The notes under the pieces: model-generated | Told to the model about the DNA's origin: nothing | The model's database searches: none | The model's input: only the letters and a program-made list of their open reading frames with translations | Position numbers and translations under genes: made by a program | Shown here: one piece after another, positions 22,641-31,132 of the stretch | Numbering within the stretch: the stretch's first letter is position 1 | How the letters are laid out: each line of letters opens with the position of its first letter | From: Devosia algicola | GTDB lineage: Bacteria; Pseudomonadota; Alphaproteobacteria; Rhizobiales; Devosiaceae | Assembly: GCF_028816455.1 (NCBI RefSeq) | Contig: NZ_CP118246.1 | Span: 1,736,001 to 1,800,000 of the forward strand | Length of the DNA stretch: 64,000 nt | Reading direction: 5' to 3'

Positions 22641-24096
22641 ATGTCGTTCAAGGTTGCCATTATTGGAGCCGGTTCGGTCGGCTTTACGAAAACCCTTATT
22701 TCAGACCTGCTAAAAGTGCCCGAATTTGGCACCGTTGAATTCGCCTTGACTGACATCAACCCGCACAATTTGGATATGATCCGGCAGATCATCGCCAAGA
22801 TCATCGACGTTAACCAGCTGTCGGCCAAAGTGACCGCCACAACGGACCGGCGGGAGGCGCTGACCGGCGCACGCTACATCATGAGCCTGCGTACGCGTCG
22901 GCGGCTTGGAAGCCTTTGCGTCCGACATATCGGTACCGCTCAAGTATGGCGTTGATCAATGTGTTGGCGATACGCTGTGTGCCGGCGGCATTCTGTACGG
23001 CCAGCGCAACATCCCGGCGATCCTCGACTTTTGCAAAGACATCCGGGAAGTGGCCGAGCCTGGCGCGGTTTTCCTCAACTATGCCAATCCCATGGCCATG
23101 AACACCTGGGCCGCCAATGCCTATGGCGGCGTTCAGACCATTGGCCTGTGTCATGGCGTTCAGCACGGTGCTGACCAGATCGCCCGTGCCTTGGGTGTCG
23201 AAGACAGCGAACTGGATTATGTATGCTCAGGCATCAACCATCAGACCTGGTACATCGACATCCGCGCCAACGGTCGCAAGATCGAAAAAGACGAGCTGGT
23301 TGCCGCTTTTGAGGCCCATCCTACATACTCCAAGCAGGAAAAGGTGCGCATCGATGTGCTCAAGCGCTTTGGCGTCTATTCGACCGAAAGCAACGGCCAT
23401 CTTTCCGAATATTTGCCTTGGTACCGCAAGCGCCCAGAGGAAATAAACAAATGGATCGACATGTCTTCATGGATCCATGGCGAGACCGGCGGCTATCTGC
23501 GCTACTCCACCGAGCGGCGCAATTGGTTTGAAACCGACTTTCCAATGTTCCTCGAACAGGCCGCCAAACCGCTGAGCGAGCACAAGCGTACCAGTGAACA
23601 CGCCTCCTATATTGTCGAGGCTATGGAACTCGGTCGTACCTACCGTGGCCATTTCAACGTTCGCAATAATGGCATCATTACCAACCTGCCTGACGACGCC
23701 ATCATAGAAAGTCCCGGCTTCGTTGATCGTTTCGGCCTCAACATGGTCGAAGGTATAACCCTGCCGCTGGCCTGTGCTGCGACCTGTTCAGCGTCGATCT
23801 CGGTGCAGCGCATGTCAGTGGAAGCGGCGATGACTGGCGATATCGACCTGCTCAAACTTGCGGTTCTGCACGACCCACTGGTTGGTGCCATCTGCACCCC
23901 GGACGAAGTCTGGCAAATGGTTGATGAATTGGTGGTTACGCAGGCCCAGTGGCTGCCCCAATATGCCGACGCTGTGCCAGCGGCCAAAGCTCGACTGGCC
24001 AATGCCACGGTAAAAACCAGTGACTGGCAGGGTGCCGCGCGCAAGCGGGTGCGCTCGGTTGAGGAATTGCGCGAGGTAACCGGCGGTCACCACTAG
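22641..24096 (+). CDS. GH4 alpha-glycosidase (one inserted base)
   Basis: Family 4 glycosidases are NAD- and Mn-dependent enzymes that cleave by an oxidation-elimination route. This one shows the nucleotide motif IGAGSVGF, DINPHNLDM, the metal-site Cys in LCHGVQHGA and the metal-site His in GINHQTWY. The frame breaks at 22883-22888 (GAGCCT for GAGCT); repaired, the protein has 484 residues and reads IMSCVRVGGLEAF. It differs clearly from the MelA copy at 25.8 kb, so substrate preference (alpha-glucoside, galactoside or another sugar) is open. GGAGG precedes the ATG. A divergent AraC gene and a downstream halogenase are its neighbours. Confidence 0.85.
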
Positions 24097-24122
24097 TTTC
24101 GTCAAATTCCCGGCTCCACGCT

Positions 24123-24142
24123 GGCGCCCCTTGTGGGGCGCC
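24123..24142 (+). terminator. Strong hairpin after the GH4 gene
   Basis: GGCGCCCC and GGGGCGCC form an 8-bp all-GC stem with a TTGT loop, 26 bases after the GH4 stop and 38 bases before the halogenase. No T-run follows, so it may act as an attenuator or mRNA-stabilising element. Confidence 0.45.
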
Positions 24143-24180
24143 TCACTTGCCCTTAAAGTGCGCTATGGAGTGCCTAACGC

Positions 24181-25725
24181 ATGGAAAAACCGAGTCATTT
24201 CATAATCGTTGGTGGCGGCACCGCTGGCTGGTTGGCGGCGTTCATCCTGCAAGATACCGCCACGCGGCAAAAACTCAACGCGCGCTTCTCGGTGGTCGAG
24301 ATCCTCGAAAATTCCTACTGTTGGCGTCGGCGAGTCTACCACCGCCGCCTTCCGCATTTTCCTCAAGCATTTCAAGGCTCGATGAGTTCGCCTTCCTGCG
24401 CGAAACGCGGGCCACGATCAAGGCTCGGTATTCGTCATCAGGACTGGCGCCGCAAGGGCCATAGCTATTTTGGCCCCATAGACGATCCGCATCAGGTCGT
24501 AGCAGCGCCCGAAGGTTCTCCATCGGACTATCTCAATGTTTTTAGCGTTGCCGCCGGTCGTCCGGTTCAGGACACCCATTTGTTCGAGCATTTGCTGCGG
24601 GCCAACAAGGCCCCCTATGCGCCAAAGCCCGATGGCTCGCTGATTGCGTTGGGTCCTTTTCACTATGCCTATCAGTTCGATCAGGCACTGGTTGGCCAAT
24701 ATCTCAAGCGGCAAGCCAAAGGCATTGAGATGGCCGACGCCATTGTCACCGAAATATCGCGCAACCCCGAAACCGGCGATATTGTTTCGCTGGAATTGGA
24801 CAATGGCCAAAGCCTGGAAGGCGACTTTTTTATTGATGCCACCGGCTTTCGCAAACGCTTGATCCTCAAGGAAATGCAGGCGCAATGGATAGGTTTCGGC
24901 GATGCCCTGCCCGTCAACCGGGCGTTGCCGTTCTGGCTGCCAATCCCGAAAGACGAGGCTATCCCCAATCATACATTAGCCTGGGCCCAGAATAATGGCT
25001 GGATGTGGAAGATCCCGACCCAGGATCGCTATGGCTGCGGCTATGTTTTTTCCGACGATTTTATCAGCGCCGACGATGCAAAAGCGGAAATCGAAGCCAG
25101 CCTCGGTCACGAGATCGAAGTGCGCCGAGACATCAAAATTGACGCCGGGCGGCTTGAAAATGTCTGGATCGGCAATTGCCTGGCAGTCGGGCTGAGTTCG
25201 AGTTTTCTGGAACCCCTCGAATCCACATCAATTCACGGCACTATCGTGCAAATGATGTTGTTTGCGCAGCACTTTCTGCGTGCCCCCGACGCCATGACCC
25301 AAGCCCATCGCACCGACTACAATACTCGTATCGCGCGGCAGGTCGACGACTTCCGCACTTTCGTCAATTTGCACTATGTAACAGAGCGCGACGACACCCC
25401 GTTCTGGCGCGATGTTGCCGCCAATCGCATTCACGACGAAACCCGGCAACGGCTCGAGCACTGGAAACGCGCCATGCCTCGGCACGAGCATTTCGCCCCG
25501 TTTCTCGGTGGGCTCCCGCATGTTGAATCCCAGTTGCATTATCCGGTGTTGGACGGTTTGGGGCTATTGGATCAAAACCTAGCTCGTCAGGAAATGGCCA
25601 ATGTGCCAAAGCTGCGCAACTTCGCCCGCCAGACGGTCGATAGTCTGACCCGCGAATATCGCGCCGCCGCTAACGCAGCCCTGCCGCACTCAGCATTTTA
25701 CGACCTGATCGACACCACCAACTGA
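24181..25725 (+). CDS. Flavin-dependent tryptophan halogenase family protein (three hidden frame shifts)
   Basis: The protein belongs to the FADH2-dependent tryptophan halogenase family: N-terminal FAD motif VGGGTAGW and the family signature WMWKIP in NGWMWKIPTQDRYGCG. Residues between about 40 and 80 look scrambled in the apparent open frame. Three one-base insertions, near 24299-24305, at 24375-24380 and at 24421-24426, add up to +3, so the frame recovers. Removing them restores KIPTVGVGESTTAAFRIFL, another family motif, and gives 513 residues. It lies between two alpha-glycoside genes, follows the GH4 gene on the same strand, and no separate flavin reductase is nearby. The substrate is unknown; many family members in proteobacteria have no known product. 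Confidence 0.8.
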   Translation: MEKPSHFIIVGGGTAGWLAAFILQDTATRQKLNARFSVVEILENSYCWRRRVYHRRLPHFPQAFQGSMSSPSCAKRGPRSRLGIRHQDWRRKGHSYFGPIDDPHQVVAAPEGSPSDYLNVFSVAAGRPVQDTHLFEHLLRANKAPYAPKPDGSLIALGPFHYAYQFDQALVGQYLKRQAKGIEMADAIVTEISRNPETGDIVSLELDNGQSLEGDFFIDATGFRKRLILKEMQAQWIGFGDALPVNRALPFWLPIPKDEAIPNHTLAWAQNNGWMWKIPTQDRYGCGYVFSDDFISADDAKAEIEASLGHEIEVRRDIKIDAGRLENVWIGNCLAVGLSSSFLEPLESTSIHGTIVQMMLFAQHFLRAPDAMTQAHRTDYNTRIARQVDDFRTFVNLHYVTERDDTPFWRDVAANRIHDETRQRLEHWKRAMPRHEHFAPFLGGLPHVESQLHYPVLDGLGLLDQNLARQEMANVPKLRNFARQTVDSLTREYRAAANAALPHSAFYDLIDTTN

Positions 25726-25736
25726 TCGACCAAACA

Positions 25737-25767
25737 AATGACCCCGACACAGTGTATCGGGGTCATT
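25737..25767. terminator. Bidirectional terminator between halogenase and melA
   Basis: AATGACCCCGA and TCGGGGTCATT form a perfect 11-bp stem with a nine-base loop, centred between two converging stops. On the minus strand it runs into TTTGTTTGG, a weak U-rich tail. Confidence 0.65.
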
Positions 25768-25792
25768 CAAAGCGAAGATAAACAGCGTTCGA

Positions 25793-27160
25793 TCAGGCGA
25801 CGCGCTGTTTTTTCTTTCCATGGGTCCAGTCCGGCAACCACGTTCCGTGCGTCTCGATCAGATCATCAACAAGATTCCATATCTGTTCGAGATCGAGTTC
25901 TGCCGCCGTATGCGGATCCATCATGGCAGCGTGATAAATATGCTCCCGGTTCTCCGTCATGATCGCCTTGACCGTCAATTCCTGCACATTGATGTTGGTG
26001 CGCATCAGCGCCGTCAATTGGGGCGGCAACTCGCCGATATAGGTTGGCTGCAGTCCGTTGTGGTCAACCAGGCAAGGAACCTCCACTGCGGCATTGCTCG
26101 GCAGCGAGGTGATCACGCCCTTGTTGACGACATTCCCATAAATAACCGTTGGCTCGCCGGTCCAGATAGCGTTGGCAATTTCGGATGCATATTCCTTGGA
26201 TTGAGCCACCTCGATCCGGTCCGCCTTGGAATAGTCGCCGTAGAGTTTTTCCCATTTGGCGATCTGTTCAACGCACCGGCGCGGATATTCGTCCAGCGGA
26301 ATACCGAATTTTTCTATGATGTCCTCGCGCCCCTCCTTGATGAAATAGGGCGTGTACTCGGCAAAATGTTCCGAACTTTCGGTGACAAAGTAGCCAAGAC
26401 GCGTCAGCATCTCATAGCGCACCTTGTTGGGGCAGCGCGGATTCGAGCTAGCTTTGGGAAAGCGGCCTTCGCGATACCCCCTGAGCAGATCCGGATAGAG
26501 ATCACGGTAGGAGCCATCGGGTTGGCGATGCTCGAATTTCAGGTAAAACGCCATATGGTTGATACCCGCGGAGCGATAGCGGATTTCGCTATAGGGTATA
26601 TCCAGATCATGGGCCAGTTCCATGGCCGTCCCCTGCACCGAGTGGCAGAGGCCGACCTGTTTGATCGTTGGATATTTTTCAGCAATCGCCCATGTGTTGA
26701 TCGCCATCGGATTAACATATTGCAGCATGGTGGCATCCGGGCAGACTTGCAGCATGTCCTCGCAGATGCTCCATAGATGCGGCACCGTGCGTAGGCCGCG
26801 CATGATACCGCCAACGCCCAGCGTATCTGCAATTGTGTGGTTGAGCTTGTACTTTTTGGGCACGTCGAAATCGACCATGGTCGAGGGCTTGAACCCACCG
26901 ATCTGGAAACAGACCAGAACGAAATGGGCACCATCTAGTGCTTCGCGCTGATTGGAATGGGTCGAAACCGTTGCCGGCACATCAAGGGTTGAAATCATCT
27001 TACGCACGATGGTTTCACTCTCGGCAAGCCGAACCGGATTGATGTCCATCAGGGACACATGTGTACCCTTGAGCGCCGGGCGCTGCAAAATATCGCCAAC
27101 GATATTTTTCATGAAGACGGCCGAGCCGGCGCCGATAACGGTTAGTTTAGGCTGTGACAT
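25793..27160 (-). CDS. melA: Alpha-galactosidase MelA (GH4)
   Basis: The 455-residue protein is close to E. coli MelA along its length: IGAGSAVFMKNIVGDILQR at the NAD site, LMDINPVRLAESE, FQIGGFKPSTMVDF, the metal-site Cys in GLCHSVQGTA, the metal-site His in AGINHMAFYL, TESSEHFAEYTPYFI, IWTGEPTVIYGNV and MMDPHTAAELDLE. MelA hydrolyses melibiose and other alpha-galactosides in the cytoplasm with NAD and Mn. It is the last gene of a five-gene operon encoding a peptide-type ABC importer, 18 bases after the ATPase gene, the arrangement expected for alpha-galactoside uptake. Confidence 0.93.
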   Translation of the reverse strand: MSQPKLTVIGAGSAVFMKNIVGDILQRPALKGTHVSLMDINPVRLAESETIVRKMISTLDVPATVSTHSNQREALDGAHFVLVCFQIGGFKPSTMVDFDVPKKYKLNHTIADTLGVGGIMRGLRTVPHLWSICEDMLQVCPDATMLQYVNPMAINTWAIAEKYPTIKQVGLCHSVQGTAMELAHDLDIPYSEIRYRSAGINHMAFYLKFEHRQPDGSYRDLYPDLLRGYREGRFPKASSNPRCPNKVRYEMLTRLGYFVTESSEHFAEYTPYFIKEGREDIIEKFGIPLDEYPRRCVEQIAKWEKLYGDYSKADRIEVAQSKEYASEIANAIWTGEPTVIYGNVVNKGVITSLPSNAAVEVPCLVDHNGLQPTYIGELPPQLTALMRTNINVQELTVKAIMTENREHIYHAAMMDPHTAAELDLEQIWNLVDDLIETHGTWLPDWTHGKKKQRVA

Positions 27161-27178
27161 GGAAAACTCTCCAAAATG

Positions 27179-28840
27179 CTATGCAGCAATTTCAAATGCA
27201 GCGCGCACCAGACGCGCCGTATAGTCGGTCTGGGGATTGACCAGAACCTCGTTGACCGGCCCCTGCTCGACGATCTTGCCGTTCTGCATCACCAGCACTC
27301 GGTGACACAGTGCCCGCACCACCTTGAGGTCATGCGAAATGAACAGATAGCTGAGGCCTTTTTCGTCCTGAAGTTTGCGCAACAGGTCGATAATCTGTGC
27401 CTGCACCGACAGATCAAGTGCAGAAGTAGGTTCGTCAAGCAGGATGAACTCCGGCTCCATCGCAACCGCGCGGGCGATGGCGATGCGCTGGCGTTGCCCG
27501 CCAGAAAATTCATGCGGAAAGCGCTGCAATATCGTGCTCGGCAATCCTGAGTCCTCAAGCGCTTGTCGCACCCGATCCAGTCGCTCGCGCCCATTGGCAC
27601 CAATATTGTTGACGATCAGGCCCTCTTCGATGATCTGCCGGATCGACATGCGCGGATTGAGCGACGCAAACGGGTCCTGAAACACGATCTGCATCCGGCT
27701 GCGTAGCGGTCGCATGCCTTGGCGGTTCCTGTTGTGGATCGGTTCCCCGTCAAAATATATTTCGCCACCCTGATTGGAAATCAGCCGGATCATCGCCTGC
27801 CCGAACGTGGTCTTTCCCGACCCGCTTTCGCCTACAATGCCAAGCGTTTCGTGGCGCTGCAATTTGAGGCTCAGTCTATCAACGGCTACAAGTTCGAAAA
27901 AGTCGGGCTTGAAGAACCCGCCGCGCTTGAGCGTGAAGGAAACCTTGACGTCCTTGCCCTCTAGCATCGTCTCGCGCATATCACCGAGAGGATTGGCGAC
28001 CCCCTTGGGCTCGGACGCCAGCAGGTGCCGTGTGTAGGAATGCTGCGGATTTTCAAACAGTGTCTCGGTCGCATTGTGCTCCTGCACCGCACCATTTTGC
28101 ATGACATAAACGTAGTCGGAAAACTGCCGGACGATGGTCAGATCATGGGTGATCAGGATCACTGCCATGCCATATTTGGATTTGAGATCCTTGATCAGAT
28201 TGAGGATCTGCGCCTGAACCGTCACATCGAGCGCCGTCGTTGGCTCGTCGGCAATGAGAACATCCGGTCGATTGGCCAGCGCCATGGCAATCATCACACG
28301 CTGACGCTGCCCGCCTGACATCTGGTGTGGATATTGCCGCAGCCGCGCGCCCGGCTCGGGAATCTGGACCTCCTCAAGCAGAGCCTCGGCTCGCTCCATG
28401 GCTTCCTTGCGGCTGATCTTGTTGTGTAGATGCAAAATCTCGCAAAGCTGCTGACCAATCGTATATACCGGATTGAGCGAACTCATAGGCTCTTGAAAGA
28501 TCATCGATAGATCATTGCCACGCAGCTTGCGCATGGCCTTGTCGCTCATTGCCACAATGTCTTTGCCGCTGAGCGTGACCTTGGTCTGAGGCGCAATCGT
28601 TGCACGCTTCGTCAACAATTTCATCAGCGTGCGCGCCGTTACGGATTTGCCCGAACCACTCTCGCCTACCAGCGCGATGGTTTCTCCCTTGTGCAGCTGA
28701 AACGAGACATCTCGTACAGCGTGGACAATTCCACCCTCAACCTTGAAATCCACCGCCACATGGCGCGCATCAAGGATCAACTCACGACCGTGTTCGCCAA
28801 GGTCGAGGCGCTCTTCGGGAGCAAATGGCGTTGGTGACAT
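27179..28840 (-). CDS. ABC transporter ATP-binding protein, two fused domains (alpha-galactoside uptake)
   Basis: This 553-residue protein carries two oligopeptide-family ABC ATPases. Walker A GESGSGKS lies at residues 59-66, with signature MSGGQRQR and Walker [13 protein letters not shown]; the second set is [16 protein letters not shown] and [12 protein letters not shown]. Although the family is named for peptides, rhizobial members of this cluster type import alpha-galactosides. The operon position, directly before melA and after two permeases, supports the sugar assignment. Confidence 0.88.
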   Translation of the reverse strand: MSPTPFAPEERLDLGEHGRELILDARHVAVDFKVEGGIVHAVRDVSFQLHKGETIALVGESGSGKSVTARTLMKLLTKRATIAPQTKVTLSGKDIVAMSDKAMRKLRGNDLSMIFQEPMSSLNPVYTIGQQLCEILHLHNKISRKEAMERAEALLEEVQIPEPGARLRQYPHQMSGGQRQRVMIAMALANRPDVLIADEPTTALDVTVQAQILNLIKDLKSKYGMAVILITHDLTIVRQFSDYVYVMQNGAVQEHNATETLFENPQHSYTRHLLASEPKGVANPLGDMRETMLEGKDVKVSFTLKRGGFFKPDFFELVAVDRLSLKLQRHETLGIVGESGSGKTTFGQAMIRLISNQGGEIYFDGEPIHNRNRQGMRPLRSRMQIVFQDPFASLNPRMSIRQIIEEGLIVNNIGANGRERLDRVRQALEDSGLPSTILQRFPHEFSGGQRQRIAIARAVAMEPEFILLDEPTSALDLSVQAQIIDLLRKLQDEKGLSYLFISHDLKVVRALCHRVLVMQNGKIVEQGPVNEVLVNPQTDYTARLVRAAFEIAA

Positions 28841-28855
28841 GGCTTGGACTCCTGC

Positions 28856-30050
28856 TCAATAGGGGTCAATGGCATCGCGCAAACCGTCGCCCAATGCGTT
28901 GAACGCAAACACGGTGATCAGCACGAAAACGACTGGCGTCAATATCCAGGGGTAGGACCCGATCACCGAGAATGTCCCGGTGTCCTGAAGCATCAGTCCC
29001 CATGAGATCAGCGGTGGCTTAACCGCAAAGCCCAGAAACCCTAGAAAACTCTCTAGCAGCACCACGGAAGGTACTGCCAACGTTACCGCAACAATAACAT
29101 GGCTTAGCACATTGGGCAGGATGTGACGGGTAATAATACGCAGGTCGCTAGACCCAACGGCAATCGCTGCGCGCACATATTCGATCCGCGCCAACGACAG
29201 GGTTTTCGAGCGCACCTCCCGGCTCAACTGCGCCCAGCCCAATACAGCCATCACCCCGATGACAAAAGCCAGGAACACATTGGAGGGCGCGGTCACCGGT
29301 ATCAGCGTGGTCAGCGCCAGATAGAGCGGCAAATGCGGAAAGGCTAGTACCAGTTCAACAAACCGTTGCGTCCACGCATCTATCCGCCCGCCCAGATAGC
29401 CTGAGGTGATCCCCACCATGGTGCCAACGGTGGTCGTCAACGTCACCACAATCAGGGCAATCATCAACGAAATGCGGGATCCTATTATACCGCGCGACAG
29501 GATGTCCCGTCCAAACTTGTCGGTACCCAACAGATGGAACGGTCGACCGTCAACCGCGCCGAAAAAGTGAATATTGGAGGGAATAAACCAAAGCGCGTGA
29601 TAGCGAAATCCCTTGACGAAAAAACCCAGCTGGGTCGGATTGGCAAGATCCGGACCCGTCAGCGGCTGGAACGTGATTGGATCAAATTCGCCTGTCTCAA
29701 CAATTGGATATACATACGGAAACACCGAAAATCCGCCATCTGGCGCGAAGAAGGTGATCAGAATCGGGTGGCGCAAATCCAATATCGGGTAGCTTTGGGT
29801 CCATTGGCGCGAAGAAGTCGGCAAAAACCGAAATAAACAATAAGGATCCGACCAGAACCAGGCCAATCATGCCCATTACGGAGCGTCGAAAGCGCCGCCA
29901 TACCAGTGTCATGTAGCCTTCATTGCCGAGCGCAAACCGACCGGAACTGCCTACTGCATCAGTTTCGTGGACGTCCTCGGCCGCAGTTGGCACAGGCCCT
30001 CCCACATCAGGCGGCAGCGGAATCGAGGAACCGATGTGATCTTTACTCAT
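28856..30050 (-). CDS. ABC transporter permease, DppC/OppC type (one inserted base)
   Basis: The repaired protein has 397 residues: a cytoplasmic N-terminal region, a first helix (VMGMIGLVLVGSLLFISVF), a periplasmic segment, then LGTDKFGRDILSRGIIGSR and five helices with the coupling loop AAIAVGSSDLRIITRHILPN. The frame changes near 29759-29764, where one extra base follows CAG; the original could have been AGCTC or a simple one-base gain, which the sequence alone does not decide. The ATG at 30050 overlaps the end of the upstream permease by eight bases. Confidence 0.83.
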
Positions 30051-31059
30051 GGGCAGTGTTCCCCCCAATTCTTACCCGCGGATCGACGACGGCTAACAAC
30101 AGGTCCGCAATGATGTTGCCAATGATCAGCGTCGTGGCAAGGACCAGAACGAAGGTCGCAGTAACCCAAACGTCACCCACCGCCATAGAGCCTACGATCG
30201 CGGGACCGACGGTGGCCAGACCAAAGACAATGGCCACTTCGATTTCGCCGGTCAGCATGTAAGGCAGCACCACCCCCTGATAAGCGATCAGCGGATGTAG
30301 GGCATTAGGCACGGCGTGCTTGAGAATGACGGCACTTTCGGGCAGACCCTTGGCGCGTGCGGTTTCGACATATTGAGCGTTGAGCACATCGAGTAGATTG
30401 GCACGCATCACCCGCATATTGTAGGCTAGGCCGCCAAAGGTGGCGATGAAGATCACCGGCCAGATATGATGCAGCAGGTCAACAAACTTGGCCCAGGACC
30501 AAGGCTGTCCGCCAAAGCGCACCGAATTGAAACTGCCAATTTCCTGAACCCCTATTCGGAAGACCAGAACATACAAAATGATGATCGCCAGCAGAAATCG
30601 AGGGATGGTCATGCCCAGAAACGAGATGAACCCAAACAGGGTATCGACCCAGGAATATTGCCGCGTCGCCGCTACAACACCCAGTGTAATGCCAATGATT
30701 GATGCCAGGAGATGACAGGTTAGTGCCAAATAAATGGTGCGTGGCAATCGCTCGGCCACTACATCGCCCACCGGCTTGTTGAAATAGAGCGATTGTCCGA
30801 AATCGAACCGGGTTACAATGCCCACCATCCAGTTCACATATTGGACAGGCAGCGGGTCATTGAGACCGTTGGCCTCACGGTACGCCTCAGCCTGCGCTTC
30901 GGCCTGTTCTGCAGTGGCACCGCCCTGGTTCATCAGCATTGAGCGAATGTAGTCGCCATAATCGCCTGGCGGTGCCTGGATCACGGCAAATGTCACAATG
31001 CTCAAAACAAACAATATCGGAATAGCTGAGAGTATGCGCGAGATGAGAAAACGTACCAT
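30043..31059 (-). CDS. ABC transporter permease, DppB/OppB type
   Basis: The 338-residue protein begins VRFLISRILSAIPILFVLSI, has a periplasmic loop of about 70 residues, then five more helices, with the family loop ETARAKGLPESAVILKHAVPN. It pairs with the following permease. A strong hairpin separates it from the binding-protein gene upstream, which often lowers permease expression relative to the binding protein. Confidence 0.9.
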   Translation of the reverse strand: MVRFLISRILSAIPILFVLSIVTFAVIQAPPGDYGDYIRSMLMNQGGATAEQAEAQAEAYREANGLNDPLPVQYVNWMVGIVTRFDFGQSLYFNKPVGDVVAERLPRTIYLALTCHLLASIIGITLGVVAATRQYSWVDTLFGFISFLGMTIPRFLLAIIILYVLVFRIGVQEIGSFNSVRFGGQPWSWAKFVDLLHHIWPVIFIATFGGLAYNMRVMRANLLDVLNAQYVETARAKGLPESAVILKHAVPNALHPLIAYQGVVLPYMLTGEIEVAIVFGLATVGPAIVGSMAVGDVWVTATFVLVLATTLIIGNIIADLLLAVVDPRVRIGGNTAHE

Positions 31060-31089
31060 CTGCTGTCAGGCCTTGTTTCGATTTTTGAA

Positions 31090-31110
31090 GGCGGGGGCAA
31101 CGCCCCCGCC
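31090..31110 (-). promoter_or_regulatory. Intra-operon hairpin between binding protein and permease genes
   Basis: GGCGGGGGC and GCCCCCGCC pair perfectly over 9 bp with a three-base loop. It lies 22 bases after the stop of the binding-protein gene and 30 bases before the permease start. No T-run follows. Such hairpins commonly stabilise the upstream mRNA segment so that binding protein exceeds permease. Confidence 0.6.
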
Positions 31111-31132
31111 GAGGATCATTTGACTGCAGCGG

